A stretch of DNA of 64,000 bases from Paramarasmius palmivorus (Eukaryota > Basidiomycota > Agaricomycetes > Agaricales > Marasmiaceae). Made by a program: the position numbers and the translations under genes. A model generated the notes under the pieces. The model was given only the letters and a program-made list of their open reading frames with translations. It was not told where the DNA came from and searched no databases. The stretch spans positions 372,001-436,000 of the forward strand of contig JAYKXP010000035.1 in the NCBI GenBank assembly GCA_037176845.1. The letters are read 5' to 3'. This document shows, piece after piece, positions 47,713-59,823 of this stretch (positions are counted from its first letter, which is position 1; the number at the start of each line of letters is the position of its first letter).

Positions 47713-48906
47713 TTAGGAAACTTCCTCCATGTCGTCGTCCTCGTCATCGTCCTCATCATCATAATCCTCCATCTTCACGTCACTGGGTCCGGCAACATCC
47801 TCGCCCTTGATCTGAGAAATGTTTGTGAGTGAGGATGAACCTGTAAAAAGAGTTGCGACGAACCCCCTCCTCCTTGTAGGTGTCTTTCAGCTCCCACAAT
47901 CCGTTGTGTTCTCCACTCCGGTGTAGGGAGGCGACCTCAGACAGGACCTCCTTCAGATACACTTCTGGCTGCTGCGTCTTCTCTCGAAGGGGTTTAATAC
48001 CCCACCGAGGTTGTTCTCGGAAAAGTTGGAAGATAAGATCGAGCAGCTGGTTTCTGGGCATACGAGTCATACGCTCGAAATTGCCTTTTGTCGGTTTCGG
48101 CTTTGTTTTCTAATTGCGATATTTAGTACCAAACACTCAAGAGCCGTGAGGAGGGGTCTCGTACCACAAGATCGCTGAATGCACCACCAGCGCCCACGCC
48201 AACTCCGCTGCTCAACCTGTTAATGGCTCCTCTTCCACCGGGTACGCCAGCATCCTCCATCATCCTGATTTGCCTGACACGCGTATTGTATTTTTTGTGT
48301 CGTTCACGTATTTGTTTACGGTATGTAGCACTGAATTGCGGACGAAGCATACAGTCGTGTTTGATTCTTCCAGTGAGAATAGTCGTCCGTGCCCGAGGGT
48401 TGGGTGGTCCGGTCGAGACTGATGACGATAAACCAAACGATGCATCTTTCGGTCGTTCTGCAATGACTACCGCGTTCTCTACTGAATCATTCACCATATC
48501 CAGTTCATAAACATCCGGTTCAGAGTCTGTAGTGACATTCCCTTCAGTGTTCCCAAACACAGGCCAGCTGGGATCTCGTGGTGCGCCGTTTACAGGAGGT
48601 AGGAAGAGGAAGATGCGGTGTTTGTCTCCAGGGTTAGCACCAGAATATACACGTATGCTGGCAAGGTGTACATCTTCTGCGTCTATTGCCGTCCAGCGTT
48701 CCATAAGAAATTTTGGGATCTAATAGGTTTTGCGTGAAATGTGTTCATGGCGCCGGTTGCATGTGGACGATGCATACCTTGACAAGCCAGACTCTCCCAT
48801 TTCCCTGGTCCAACATCAACTGCTCGTCTGGGTCGGGAAGAGAATCGCCATCTTGTGCTGTGTCGGTGTCGACGAATGGTTTTTTCTCTTCGACAACTTC
48901 TTCCAT
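47713..48906 (-). CDS. Transcription initiation factor IIF, beta subunit (RAP30/Tfg2)
   Basis: General RNA polymerase II initiation factor. The ATG at 48906 opens MEEVVEEKKPFVDTDTAQDG. The dimerisation region RVWLVKVPKFLMERW is typical of TFIIF beta (GVWLVKVPKYLSQQW in animals). LASIRVYSGANPGDKHRIFL follows, then GRIKHDCMLRPQFSATYRKQ and IRERHKKYNTRVRQIRMMED. The C-terminal winged helix has RMTRMPRNQLLDLIFQLFRE, QPRWGIKPLREKTQQPEVYL, KEVLSEVASLHRSGEHNGLW and ELKDTYKEEG. The tail is a run of Asp/Glu ending DDDMEEVS. About four exons; the last intron (GTTCGT...CTCAG, near 47815-47860) is phase 0. Divergent from XPF, with 131 bp between start codons. Confidence 0.92.
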
Positions 48907-49037
48907 GCTGAGGTGAGTGACCGTCAAGAGTAGTGCAGCGTGAGAAATTTGCAGCCTTGTCAATTGCTCTTTTAGGCTCCGGATCCGAAAGTCATCTTGT
49001 TCATTGTCCTGTACAGTATAGGCATGCCACGGCGATA

Positions 49038-52000
49038 ATGTCCACTATTCTCCCCTTTCACGAAACTATACTATCCGAAATTCATGACCCCGCAACTTCC
49101 GACCTGCTTGTGCTCGCTCGAGGTCTTGGTCTTCGGCGAATAATATGCACTCTCCTCAAAATATATGACTCACCTCAGAATTTGGTGCTACTGGTGAATG
49201 CAACGCCGGAGGAGGAAACCGAGATTGGTGAAGAACTTGGTATTATGGGATGTCGAAAGCCTGGTCTGAGAATTGTGGGGTACGAGGCTGGATCAAGTCG
49301 TGACCGGTATGCTTGGTTTCGCGTTTTTGGTAGGAGGTTATTGACGAACCTGGAGTCAGGATTTATACAAGAAAGGAGGGCTTATATCAGTCACTTCGAG
49401 AATATTAGTCGTTGACATGCTTCAGAATGATATACCAATCGACCTGATTACGGGTATAATGGTCTTACATGCCGAAAAGTACGCGAGATGGAGCATTCTG
49501 TGGACGTCTACTTATCCGGTCATTCAGGGTGTCACCATTACATTTGGTGTCTTTCATTACGCGCCTATATCGCGAGAAGAACAAGACTGGCTTTCTGAAA
49601 GCTTTTACGGACCAGCCCGAGCACATCACGAGCGGATTGTCGCCTCTAAAGAATGTCATGAAGGAGCTTCAGCTAAGACGGGTGTCCATATATCCCAGGT
49701 ACAGTATACACCTCCTCCATGCGAGCGCCTCATTCATTTCATCACCTAGATTCCACCAAACTATCAAAGACACCCTAGAACGTCGACAAGCCGACGTTGT
49801 TGAGATCGCCCAAAAACTCTCAGATTCCATGTCAGAGATCCATGGTGCAATAGTACACTGTATGAACATGATATTGACGGATTTGAGACGTGTGAAAGAT
49901 GTAAGCTTTCTCTGACCGACCGCTCAGTCTAACGACTTATACAACGTTGCCAGCTCGATTTAGAAGGCCTCAGCTTACCTGCGGCCTACTTCTCCTCCTT
50001 CGACCATATCGTGCGCAAGCAGCTTGACCCCGTTTGGCACAAAGTAGGTCCCACTACCAAAACACTCGTTCGAGATTTGGGTGTCCTTCGAAGGCTCGTT
50101 AGGTGCGTCTCACTCACTCGTTCGAAGCATGATCTCACTATTCAGCCACCTAGCTATCTGCTTGCATACGATCCGCTACAGTTCCACGCATATTGCGAAT
50201 CACTCATAGCCGCAAACAACGATCCCGAAGTCACCAAAGCTGGCAATCGAAGTCAATGGATGTTAACTGACTCTGCCAATACCATATTCCAAGTATGTTT
50301 GACTCAAGCTCAGAACCGCATCTTTATCTAATCGTGCATTAGCTTGCTAAACGACGATGTTTCGAAAGTGTTCCCGTTAAGGCGAACAAGCAGGTCATTG
50401 ATCTCGTTGATGACGAGGATGCATGGGATGCTGTATATGAATCAGAAGGCCTACAAAGAAAAGACAAGCCAAAACCTGACAAACGCCCAACTTGGCTGCC
50501 ATCGGGGATGCAGCCTGTTCTCGAGGAACTACCCAAATGGAGTCTTCTAGCTGAGATTCTCATGGAAATCGAGCAGGAGATCCTACGTATGGAGAATACC
50601 TCCACGCATGCCGCTGCGTTGGGCAACAACACCACGTTGGTGATGTGTTCGTCGGCTTCGACGTGCTCACTCCTGAACGAATTCTTGTCGTCGATGGATG
50701 ATGAACGGCCGAAGGGAGAATGGGGAAGGAAATTAATGCTGAGGAAGTTGAAGGGGTACCTGTGGTGGCAAAAGCGGAAACAGTTGGAGAAAGAAGCAGG
50801 GTTGGGGAAAAGGAGCGGTGTAGGTGACTTTTGGCATGGTGGTGGGATACCTCTGGATGAACCTGGAGGGATCGACGAAGGTGACGGTATTAGTGAGGCG
50901 CTAAAGAAGAAGGATAGGGAGAAGGCTGAGAAGAAGGCAAGCCGACGGCGAGTCAGAGGAGGAGCACCTACTAGTGGCAGTACTCGGGCACCGAGTGCAC
51001 CGCCAAACGCAGTAGCTGGTCCGTCTGCAGTTGCGGATTCTGACACGGCTTTGGCTGCAGCCCGGATTGAGGACGATTTGTAAGTGCTTCATGTCATTGT
51101 TAGATGCGCTCATTCGCTGAGGTTGCCTCGATCTCAAAGTTTCACTGACGATTTGGAGCTCCTCAACCTCGACGATGCAGAAATGTTACTCAATATGAAT
51201 GGAGGTGTCGGCGATATCACCACCATAGAGTTCGCTACAGAATTTGATACACATTATGGATTGATACCCCCGCCTCAGCAAGTCATTATTAGGGCCTACT
51301 CTGACGACACCGATGACCGGATGTTGGATGAAATTAAACCTAGGTTCATTGTGATGTTTGAGCCTTGCATGGAATTCGTTCGACGGGTTGAGGTACGTCA
51401 CGCCTTCTATAGTGTATGCAATAAGTTGCTCATAGTTGCGCAGGTGTACAAATGTTCAAACCCAGGGCATGGGTGTACGTGTGTACCACATGGTATACTC
51501 CGATTCGTGCGAGGAACACAAATATCTAGGCGGGTATCCGTAGAGAGAAAGACAGCTTTGAGAGACTGATCAAAGAGCGAGGTGTAAGATGATACATGTT
51601 CTACGCGGCGAGTACGGCTCTCATGATTTCCCCAAGACTATGCTTCTTCCTATTCTTGAAGACCGACGGTCGGCGGACAGTGACGCTATCATCAAAACTA
51701 TCAGTACGAGGGTTGGAGGTGGCCGTAGAGAAATCAGTAAAACCCCGTCCCAGGTAGATTTTTCCGTGAATCCTCCTTTCACTGGTCATGCTGACCCATT
51801 CACAGGTCATTGTGGATATGAGGGAGTTCCGGTCAACGCTGCCTTCGCTGCTTCATGCTTCAAATCTCCTGGTGGTGCCGGCTACGCTCACCGTCGGAGA
51901 CTACATCTTGACGCCTGAGATATGCGTCGAGCGAAAGAGCTTGTCGGATTTAGTCTCTAGCTTTAATAGCGGTCGATTGTACGTCTTCTCTTTCGTATCA

Positions 52001-52720
52001 GCTTTGACGAAGACCGATGAATGGGAACAGGTACACGCAATGTGAACTTATGTCAGCCCACTACAAGAATCCGGTATTGCTCATCGAATTTGAAGAGGAC
52101 AAGGCATTCTCACTCGATGTACGTGCCTTGTCTTCACCGCTCGATTTGGCATGACACGAACCTGTTATAGATCATATCCGAAATCAAAAACTATGCAAAG
52201 CCGGTCGGAAAGTATCCTCCCAAGAAGAAAACGAACGACTCCGACAAACAGGACTCTAAGGCCCCACTGATCCAATCCAAGATTGTCCTCCTCACTCTCA
52301 CTTTCCCTCGACTACGAATCATATGGTCTTCCTCACCCTACGCCACCGCCGACATCTTCAAGGATCTAAAGAAAGACCGGTCAGAGCCAGATCCCGTCAA
52401 GGCAATTCCATAGGTGCAGATGAGGACCCAGAAGCGGGAGCAGGGTCAATGCAGCTGCGGAAGAGCTGCTGAGGTCTTTCCCTGGTGTAACAGCGAAGAA
52501 TGTCAAGTATGTGATGAGCAAGGTGAAGAATGTGAGGGAACTATGCGAGATGAGTCTTGTGCAGGTGCAGGGGATACTGGGAGTCGAGCCCGGGAAGGCT
52601 TGCTATGAATTTTTGCACAAAGGCCCGAAAGGACAGGGCTCAGGCAGGTACAAACTTAAGCGCTTACTCAGTCTCGTCGATTCAGTTGGTGCTTGTACTG
52701 TATCCAGATTGTGCAGGTAG
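49038..52720 (+). CDS. DNA repair endonuclease XPF (RAD1/Rad16), three apparent frame breaks
   Basis: Catalytic subunit of the XPF-ERCC1 structure-specific nuclease (nucleotide excision repair, crosslink repair). The N-terminal degenerate helicase region reads [89 protein letters not shown] and [20 protein letters not shown]. The middle is charged. The nuclease domain has [36 protein letters not shown] and [11 protein letters not shown], including the V-ERK-x3-D active-site motif. The C-terminal double helix-hairpin-helix is [20 protein letters not shown] and [14 protein letters not shown]. Frame breaks: extra G in 51465-51467, extra G at 51529-51530, missing G in 52443-52445. As an essential-type repair gene it argues for assembly errors. 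Its stop is 30 bp from the convergent IVD stop. Confidence 0.9.
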
Positions 52721-52750
52721 TGTACAGATGATATACATTGAAAAGTTCCT

Positions 52751-54522
52751 TTATGCCAGTCCTCCATTTTTGAATTCTTCGTTGAACTCTCTGCCAATAA
52801 GCATCCGTCTAATTTCCTGTGAGCCAGCGCCAACTGTGTATAATCTTGAATCACGAAGTATACGACCCATAGGGTAGTCTAGTCGAACCGTAAGTCAGCT
52901 ATTCACGCTCTTATGAAAAAAAGAAAGATGTACCATTGATATAACCGTTACCACCTAAGCACTGCATGCCTTCGAGTGCAACCTCGACAGCCTTTTCTGT
53001 TGAATACAAGATTGCTCCGGCGCAATCCTAGTAATAGTATCGAATCTCGTGAGGTGCGACCCAGAAACGAACGAGAAAGACACGTACCCTTCTGCTCACT
53101 TTGCCATTGTCACAAGCTCTTGCCACAGCATAGACATAGGCTCTACTTGCGTTCATCTTCGTGTACATATCTGCGATTTTGCCTAGACCTGGTTGTCAAT
53201 ATCCATTTTACGAGGCATCATGACTGGCATACCCACCTTGCATGAGCTGGAACGTTCCGATAGGTTGACCGAACTGTTTTCGGTCATGAACATACTCGAC
53301 AGCGTAGTCGAAGGCTGCTTGCATGAGACTAGTATGCACAGTAAGCATTCCGTTCCAAAAGTGAGAAAGTATCGGCTCACCCTAGTGGTCCACCGCTCAA
53401 AACTAGTCGTTCAAGATCCAGACCAGACATCAGGACTGCTGCACCCCTGTTCACTTCTCCAAGGACATTCTCTACCAATCGTGTTAGACTACAAAGCTCG
53501 CATGAAAGGCGCAAACAAACCTTCAGGAACGAAGCAATCCTCAAAGATCAATTCCGAGGTATCGCTTCCACGCATTCCAAACTTGTCCAACTTCTGGCCA
53601 GTAGAGAACCCTGGATACGTGCTTTCTATAATGAAAGCCGTAATCCCTTTTGAGCCCTTCTCGGGAGCGGTTTTTGCATAGACAACGAGGGTGTTAGCTA
53701 TAGGTCCATTTGTTATCCTGTAAGATGGTAACACGTCAATCCGAGGAAATGTGTGGAACCCATTGAAGACATACCAGAACTTGTTTCCATTCAGCTTGTA
53801 CCCTCCTTCAACCTTCTCTGCTTTCAGCTTCATGCTCACGACATCACTTCCTGACCCTGTCTCACTCATTGCAAGTGCACCAATGTGTTCGCCCGAAATG
53901 AGCGGTGGGAGGTATTTCTCCTGTATATACCGACGTCATGCCTAAACTGTCTCCTCGGTTACCCGGATTGAACACACCTTCTGCGCCTCGGTACCCCATC
54001 TATGTATTTGGTTCACGCAAAGATTACTGTGAGCGCCATATGAAAGTGCCACGGATCCAGAAGCGGCGGAGAGTGCCTCCATGGCTAGTAGGTGCTGGAA
54101 GTAGCCGAGACCAAGACCATTGTACTTTGGTGAGACTGTGATACCAAGAAGTCCCATGTCCCCCATTGCAGGGTAGAGTTCCTGTCAGTGGTTGAGTATA
54201 TCTACGGGTGCGAAGGAAGTGTGTTCCGCACTTTGGGGAATACATTGTTCTTGTCAATTTCTGCAGCCCGAGGAGCAATATCTTTCTGCGCAAAAGGTCG
54301 TCACCGCTTCTCTGAACTGAGAAATGAAGTAAGAATATCTTTAGAAGATCTATTTTTCCTCATTCAGAAGTATATACTCACCGAGGCCTCATCCTCTGTT
54401 AGACCAGCAACGTCCTGGTTGTAGAATGACGCGTGTCGCCTTCCGCAGGAAAGTCTTGGTAGGGATTGTCGTGAGATACGTCCTACTTGGAGACGTGAAG
54501 TGCGAAAAATAAGAGAAGACAT
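52751..54522 (-). CDS. Isovaleryl-CoA dehydrogenase, mitochondrial
   Basis: FAD acyl-CoA dehydrogenase of leucine breakdown. The ATG at 54522 begins a presequence ([20 protein letters not shown]). Landmarks: [127 protein letters not shown] and [20 protein letters not shown]. The last contains the catalytic Glu at the position peculiar to isovaleryl-CoA dehydrogenases. They are followed by [32 protein letters not shown] and [19 protein letters not shown]. The position of the catalytic base and the YGAHSNLC block separate it from short- and medium-chain relatives. Multiple short introns, frames consistent. Confidence 0.93.
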
Positions 54523-54874
54523 GATATAATGGAAGGTAGAAAAGTTGGTGATCGAAAGGCAGGAATCAAGCAGGAATTCTTGGGCGCTTCCCCGCATCCG
54601 GACGGAGCTTGCGCTTACCGAATTCTGACCTATTCTGACACCGGACCGGCTACTTACCAGCTCTCGACGCTCGCTTGAGCCTTGCTGAGTTTCTGAACTT
54701 TGCTGAAATTCTCTTCAATACCCTGGTCAGCGTTCATCAAAGACCTGAGCTGTGATGCTTCAGTGGTAGGACAGAAACCATTCGAGCTCATAGGATTAGT
54801 GAGTGGTACCGCGTCTGGTGCTCGTTCTTCATGATTTATTTGCTGCTTCCTGAGGCCTGAAGAATCATTCCAAC
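54523..54874. other. Divergent intergenic region between IVD and amidase
   Basis: About 0.35 kb that must hold both promoters. I see no clear TATA or palindromic element. Confidence 0.35.
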
Positions 54875-57114
54875 ATGCCCTCAGTCAGATGGGGAGACAT
54901 TGTAGAAGCCAAAAGAGCCAAACAACTCGCCTCGATACCCAAGGAATGGATCTTGAGCAGCGAAAAGCTACCTTCGAACCGTGTCCTCGACGTTACCGAC
55001 ATCCCAGCCCAAAGCGATCTATTCACCTCTCGCGAACTAGAAATCACGACCTCTGCCGCGGAAACAATCTTGTCAAGGATATCTGGAGGAGAATGGTCCT
55101 CGTTGGAGGTTACGACCGCGTTCTGCAAGCGTGCAGCGCTTGCGCATCAATTGGTGTGTTCGGCTTCTTTATGTTGTTGGTGACATTTAACGAATATGTC
55201 CTAGGTCAACTGCTTGACAGAAATCTTCTTCGAAGATGCCATTCAACGTGCAATTAAACTGGATGCGTACTACAAGAAAACGGGGAAGACTGTTGGCCCA
55301 TTGCATGGATTACCTATTTCTGTGAAGGATCAGGTCAACGTGAAAGGAATAGAGACCACGCTAGGTGCGAGATCTTTGTTTATCTTGCTGCTCATAGCTC
55401 TTTCTGAGTATAATATAAACAGGATATGTTTCCCGGGTCGGTAACGTTGCCAAAAAGAACGCAGTCATCATCGACATCCTCATTTCGCTCGGGGCTATTC
55501 CATACGTGAAGACCAACAGTCCTCAAACGATGATTGTCTGTTTCATTTCGCGTCATTTCTTTGGTCCTTACTGATACATCTTCGTTCAGTGGGAAGAAAC
55601 CATGAACAACTTGTTTGGTCGAACTTTAAGCCCACTCAACCGATCATTCACATCTGCTGGGTCGAAGTGGTGGAGAAGGATCTCTTGTCGGTGTGTTCTC
55701 TCCATGCAACCGAATGAGCCAGTGCTAATAGCTCTCAGGCTTCAGAGGCAGTCCACTTGGTGAGTCTTCATCGACCATACCACAACGTTGAAATTGACAC
55801 CTCGTCCAGGACTCGGGACCGACGTCGGCGGGTACGTATCACCTCCTTCGCTTCTGCACTAGACACCAATCTGGCTTACCAGCTCTATTCGCGTGCCTGC
55901 TGCCTATGCAGGGATCTACGGCCTCCGTCCATCTTACGGACGTCTACCCTTCGCAGGAATTGACGACGTACTCGACGGTCAGGAGAGTATCAAAACAGTC
56001 GTCGGACCGCTCGCTACATCCTTGAAAGGTATCGAAATCCTCATGAAGAGTGTCATTGAGAAGGAACCGTGGGTTGGAGATCCATTAGCTGTAAGAAAGC
56101 CTTGGAACGAGGATGAACATAGGCTCCTTGATCGAGGCAGTGGTAAGGGCCTGTGTTTCGCGATAATGTGGGACGATGGGATCACGATGCCTCATCCGCC
56201 GATAACGAGAGGTTTGGAGATGACAAGAAAGGCTTTGGCGAAGGCTGGGCATCGAGGTAGGTGCCTTTTCGGTCAATGACATGCGTGCTAAACTGAATCG
56301 CTCTAGTCATCGTTTGGAAACCGCCGATACATCACATCGAGCTCTCTAGATGCATGGTACGCATCCTCAAACCCGAAGCCTTGCCTACCTTCGTACTCAC
56401 ATGGCCCTCAGCGCGACATCCTCCTAAGCGGTATAATAGACGACATTCGAGGCGATATTGAATCCTCCGGCGAACCTCTGATTACTCATATGGCGCCTGA
56501 AGGTCAGACACCCGAGCATTACCGTCGTCTTCCGGAGAAGAGTGCATCCGTGTACGAGGTGTGGCAAGCTCAAAAACGGCGAAGGACCCTAAGGGAGGAG
56601 TATTGGAGGTATTGGAGCGATACAGTTCCGTTAACTGGTACTGGGAGGCCTGCGGATGCGATCATTGCACCTGTGAATCCGACGGCGGGAGCGCCACATG
56701 GGAAGAGTTTGTGAGTTAACCATCCTCGCACTTAACAAAGGTTTTGTTGGCTGACTTTGCCCGGTGTCTGGTTACTAGCGTATATGACTACACCAATGCT
56801 TGGAATGTACTGGATTATCCTGCATTGACTATACCTGTGGCAAAAGTGGACCCTATTATTGACAAGAATGTGCATCGTGACAAGTTCTTCAACAAGAGAG
56901 ATTCGAAGGTCTGGGGCTTCTGTGCGTAGCTCCACTTTCATCGAAGTTGGTCACCTCTGAAGCATTCGTTGCAGATGATCCACAGGTATACAAAGACGCG
57001 CCAATCGCGGTCCAGCTCATTGGACGTACGCTCGAAGAGGAGGCTCTCATTGGGATGGGTGAGGTCCTTGTTTCTGCTTTGGCGGGGAATCCGAAGGTGC
57101 ATTCTAAACTGTAA
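54875..57114 (+). CDS. Amidase-signature hydrolase (acetamidase / fatty-acid amide hydrolase type)
   Basis: Ser-Ser-Lys amidase that cleaves carboxamides. N-terminus MPSVRWGDIVEAKRAKQLAS and IPKEWILSSEKL resemble fungal acetamidases (amdS-like). Catalytic features: GPLHGLPISVKDQVNVKG (catalytic Lys), the Ser/Gly-rich amidase signature around TSAGSSGGEGSLVGFRGSPL and GLGTDVGGSIRIPAAYAGIY, GLRPSYGRLPF and VGPLATSLKGIEIL. These are followed by WRYWSDTVPLTGTGRPADAI, APVNPTAGAPHGKS, YTNAWNVLDYPALTIPVAKV and DAPIAVQLIGRTLEEEALIG. About nine introns. One base appears extra at 55665-55666 (AA) inside the signature; the flanking residues are otherwise conserved. The natural substrate cannot be inferred. 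Confidence 0.87.
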
Positions 57115-57760
57115 TCTGTATCTTGAGCTTTCTTGTTATCATTTGGAAGTTACCATACATGTGTTGTACATGTACTGTACTTTAACAGAATTACTGTCTT
57201 CCGATTCTGTTGGCTTTGGTCCCTTCGAGCTTTGGGCAGATCATCTTCACCTTGGAATACCTAGTCCCGATATTCATCGCCTCGTCAGAGCCTCACGATG
57301 TCCACTGTTCACGGTGTCGACAACAGCAAAAGCTAGAGGCTGGAGCAAACCTTTCGTATTATCACAATTGATATCGGTTGTGAGTAGAGCTCCGGTCTGG
57401 CTACGCAGGTCACTCACGTTCAAAGTAGCGATATTTTCATCCTTGAGAACACATGACAGAGGGAGTCACCGTACAATGGCAATGATACCACTCACACTCC
57501 AGTGGGCTCAACGTTCCGTATCTCGTTGAGGAAGGGGGAAAGGGAACCCAAGAGGCTTCGTCAGAACACGGGCACGAATGGTACGCGCAAGGTACGATCC
57601 CGTTTGTTCGTTTTTCCCGTCTCATTCAGTTTTCAGCTGGCGTGCGCTCCAGTACAGTGTTGCCTTTTTTTCATGAATTCAATACATCATGTACATATGC
57701 ACTCAGGTTAGGAGATATGAATCATAAACGGTAGTGTGATATGATACGTTCATATAGCAA
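57115..57760. other. Convergent intergenic region
   Basis: About 0.65 kb between the amidase (+) and P450 (-) stops. On the minus strand there is an ATG-less open stretch of about 70 codons ending at 57274 (it includes LRSQTGALLTTDINCDN). It could be a remnant or chance; I recognise no family. Confidence 0.3.
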
Positions 57761-59823
57761 CTAGATTTCTGCAATAATGGAACGTACGCCTGGGTGCCGT
57801 GGAGTTATGGAACATGTGAATGGTAAGGGGTATCTGCAAAGAACGTTGAGAAACAACAAGATTGAAATAGAACGACGCTCTCACGAAAAGAAGGGGCCAT
57901 CCGAATAGAACTCGGACAAATCTTTGTCCTGGGTGTTGCTGTCTTTATTCTCGCCGATGACAAAGACGCTAGCACCGAAGCAAACGTTAACCACAGAGTC
58001 GTTTCAGCCATATGTCGTCCAACACAGACTCTCCTCCCGAAGCCGAACGCCAGAATTGTGTCATCATCGTTTAGATCACCGCTGTCGTTGAAAAACCGTT
58101 CAGGTTTGAACTCGTGAGGTTGAGTGTAAACTCTTTCGTCGTGCGTCATAGCCCTACATGTCCAACCCAAATTAGTCAGTAGTTACAAGGCTTCTATCGC
58201 GTCGGAATCTTACCAGATGTTTGCAGAGACAGCAGTACCTGGTAAGGTGAGTTTGACAAAGTTAATGGATCGGATAATGTACCTTTGGGAATGAAGTGTC
58301 CGTTGTAGAAGTCATCCTCGGTCGTATAGTGAGGCAGACCTGTGATAGAGCAATCAAAAATTGTCCATGATTCAGCGCTTGAGTATACATACCCAGTGGC
58401 ACGGCTGGATTTGTACGCATGGTTTCCCGATAGATGGCTTCAATATACGGTAGATATTTACGGTCCTCAAGAGTTGGGAGTCGATCTCTACCAACCACAG
58501 CATCAATCTCGTCTTGAGCCTTCCGTTGTACCTCAGGATTCCGGGCCATAGCCAAGAAGAATGACCCAGTTGAAGATAGAGTCTGGAGAGGGACAGTCAA
58601 AAACCAGGAGTTGCGAAGCGACTTCGGATGCATACCGTGTCGGCGCTCGCAGCAAACACTATTGCGGCCATGTCTTTGATTGCTTCTAGCTCCTCGGTCG
58701 ATTCTTCATTCCCAAGCTTCTCTCGCATGACTTCGGCCACAAGGCCACCGTTTTCCGCATTCAAATTCTGTAGTATGGAATGAGAACATACCGGACCGCT
58801 AGCAAAGTATACGCACCATGTCTCTCTGTAGGTTTTGTACTGGAATCTCTCTCAGATCATGGAGGTATTTCCGTGTTTCATCGATTACTCTCCGTGCTGG
58901 TCCAAAGAACGGCATCCACTCGGGCACAGTATCCACAAAGGGAAACCGTGACACGATTGATACGAAGTGGGGGGCAAATACGTCGTCTAGAGTGTGAACC
59001 GTTTTCTTTGCGAGTAATAGGAGTGGGTTGTTGCCGTCGGTAACCTTGATCCCATACATGGTTGTTAGAGCGAGTCCCCCAGATAGGCTGAAAGTAATCA
59101 CATCAGCACACAATTATGGCAGATCGGATAGAACTTGCTAACACGTCGATATGGTCCATGAACCTTTCAGGACTATCAATGAGATTATTGAGGAGCACGG
59201 TAATACATTTTTCAATAGAGGGACGAAGACGACTGGCCACAGCATCTGGACGAAAGTGTTGCTGGTATAGCCTCCTGTTCTTGCGCCAGGCCTCGCCATA
59301 ATCCTGAAAGGCTATCATCTTGTCAAGTGGGATCGATAGATACGATAAACCTGCACTCACCCATATTGAAATGCCAGCCAGTCCTGATTTGAACACAGGT
59401 CAGCATCCAATGACTCACAACAAGAGAACATTCACGGACATTTTCACGACATCTTCATTACCTCTGGCCGAGTAGATACGAGAGCGTTTATCGAGTAAGT
59501 CGTTAGATGCCTTGGCGCTACTGAGGATGACAGCGTGATCTCCCGACATCTGCAAATGCATCACATCGCCTATGGGTGCCCATTTCAGTACCTAGGAGAA
59601 AACTCGATAATATCGACGTACCGTATTGCTTTGCCCAGTCAGCATAGGCAATCCACGGCTTTTTGACAGGTATGTCTTTTAGATTACCGCCAAACAGCCT
59701 ACCAGGCGGTCCAGGGGGGTAGCGGGGACGCGTTCTTCGCTCTTTCAAATGAGAGAAAAGGGTCTTTAGCAGAATCATGACTATAGCCAGCACAAAGCCA
59801 AGAGTGTAGGAAAGAGTCGCCAT
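57761..59823 (-). CDS. Cytochrome P450 monooxygenase, two apparent frame breaks
   Basis: Membrane-anchored fungal P450. The ATG at 59823 begins a hydrophobic anchor (MATLSYTLGFVLAIVMILLK), then a Pro-rich hinge RYPPGPPGRLFGGNL. Further motifs: YGEAWRKNRRLYQQHFRPDA (C helix), I helix IVFAASADT (Ser where most fungal P450s have Gly in AGADT), and FFLAMARNPEVQRKAQDEID. K helix RETMRTNPAVPLG (ExxR) is followed by MTHDERVYTQPHEFKPERFF and haem loop FGFGRRVCVGRHMAE with the Cys ligand. The true C-terminus is an extra exon ending PFTCSITPRHPGVRSIIAEI at 57761, typical of basidiomycete P450s. To reach it the frame must gain one base near 57967-57969. A second break (extra base, 59573-59578) lies after the first intron. 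Substrate unknown; no other biosynthetic genes adjoin. Confidence 0.87.

Noticed and set aside
49300..49365. Apparent frame break in the first part of XPF
   Set aside because: Choosing the acceptor CCTGGAG instead of the next AG four bases later gives [10 protein letters not shown] in frame, so no indel is required.
44193..59823. Possible secondary-metabolite cluster (esterase, amidase, P450)
   Set aside because: The genes are separated by housekeeping genes (TFIIF beta, XPF, IVD), and no synthase, terpene cyclase or transporter is present.
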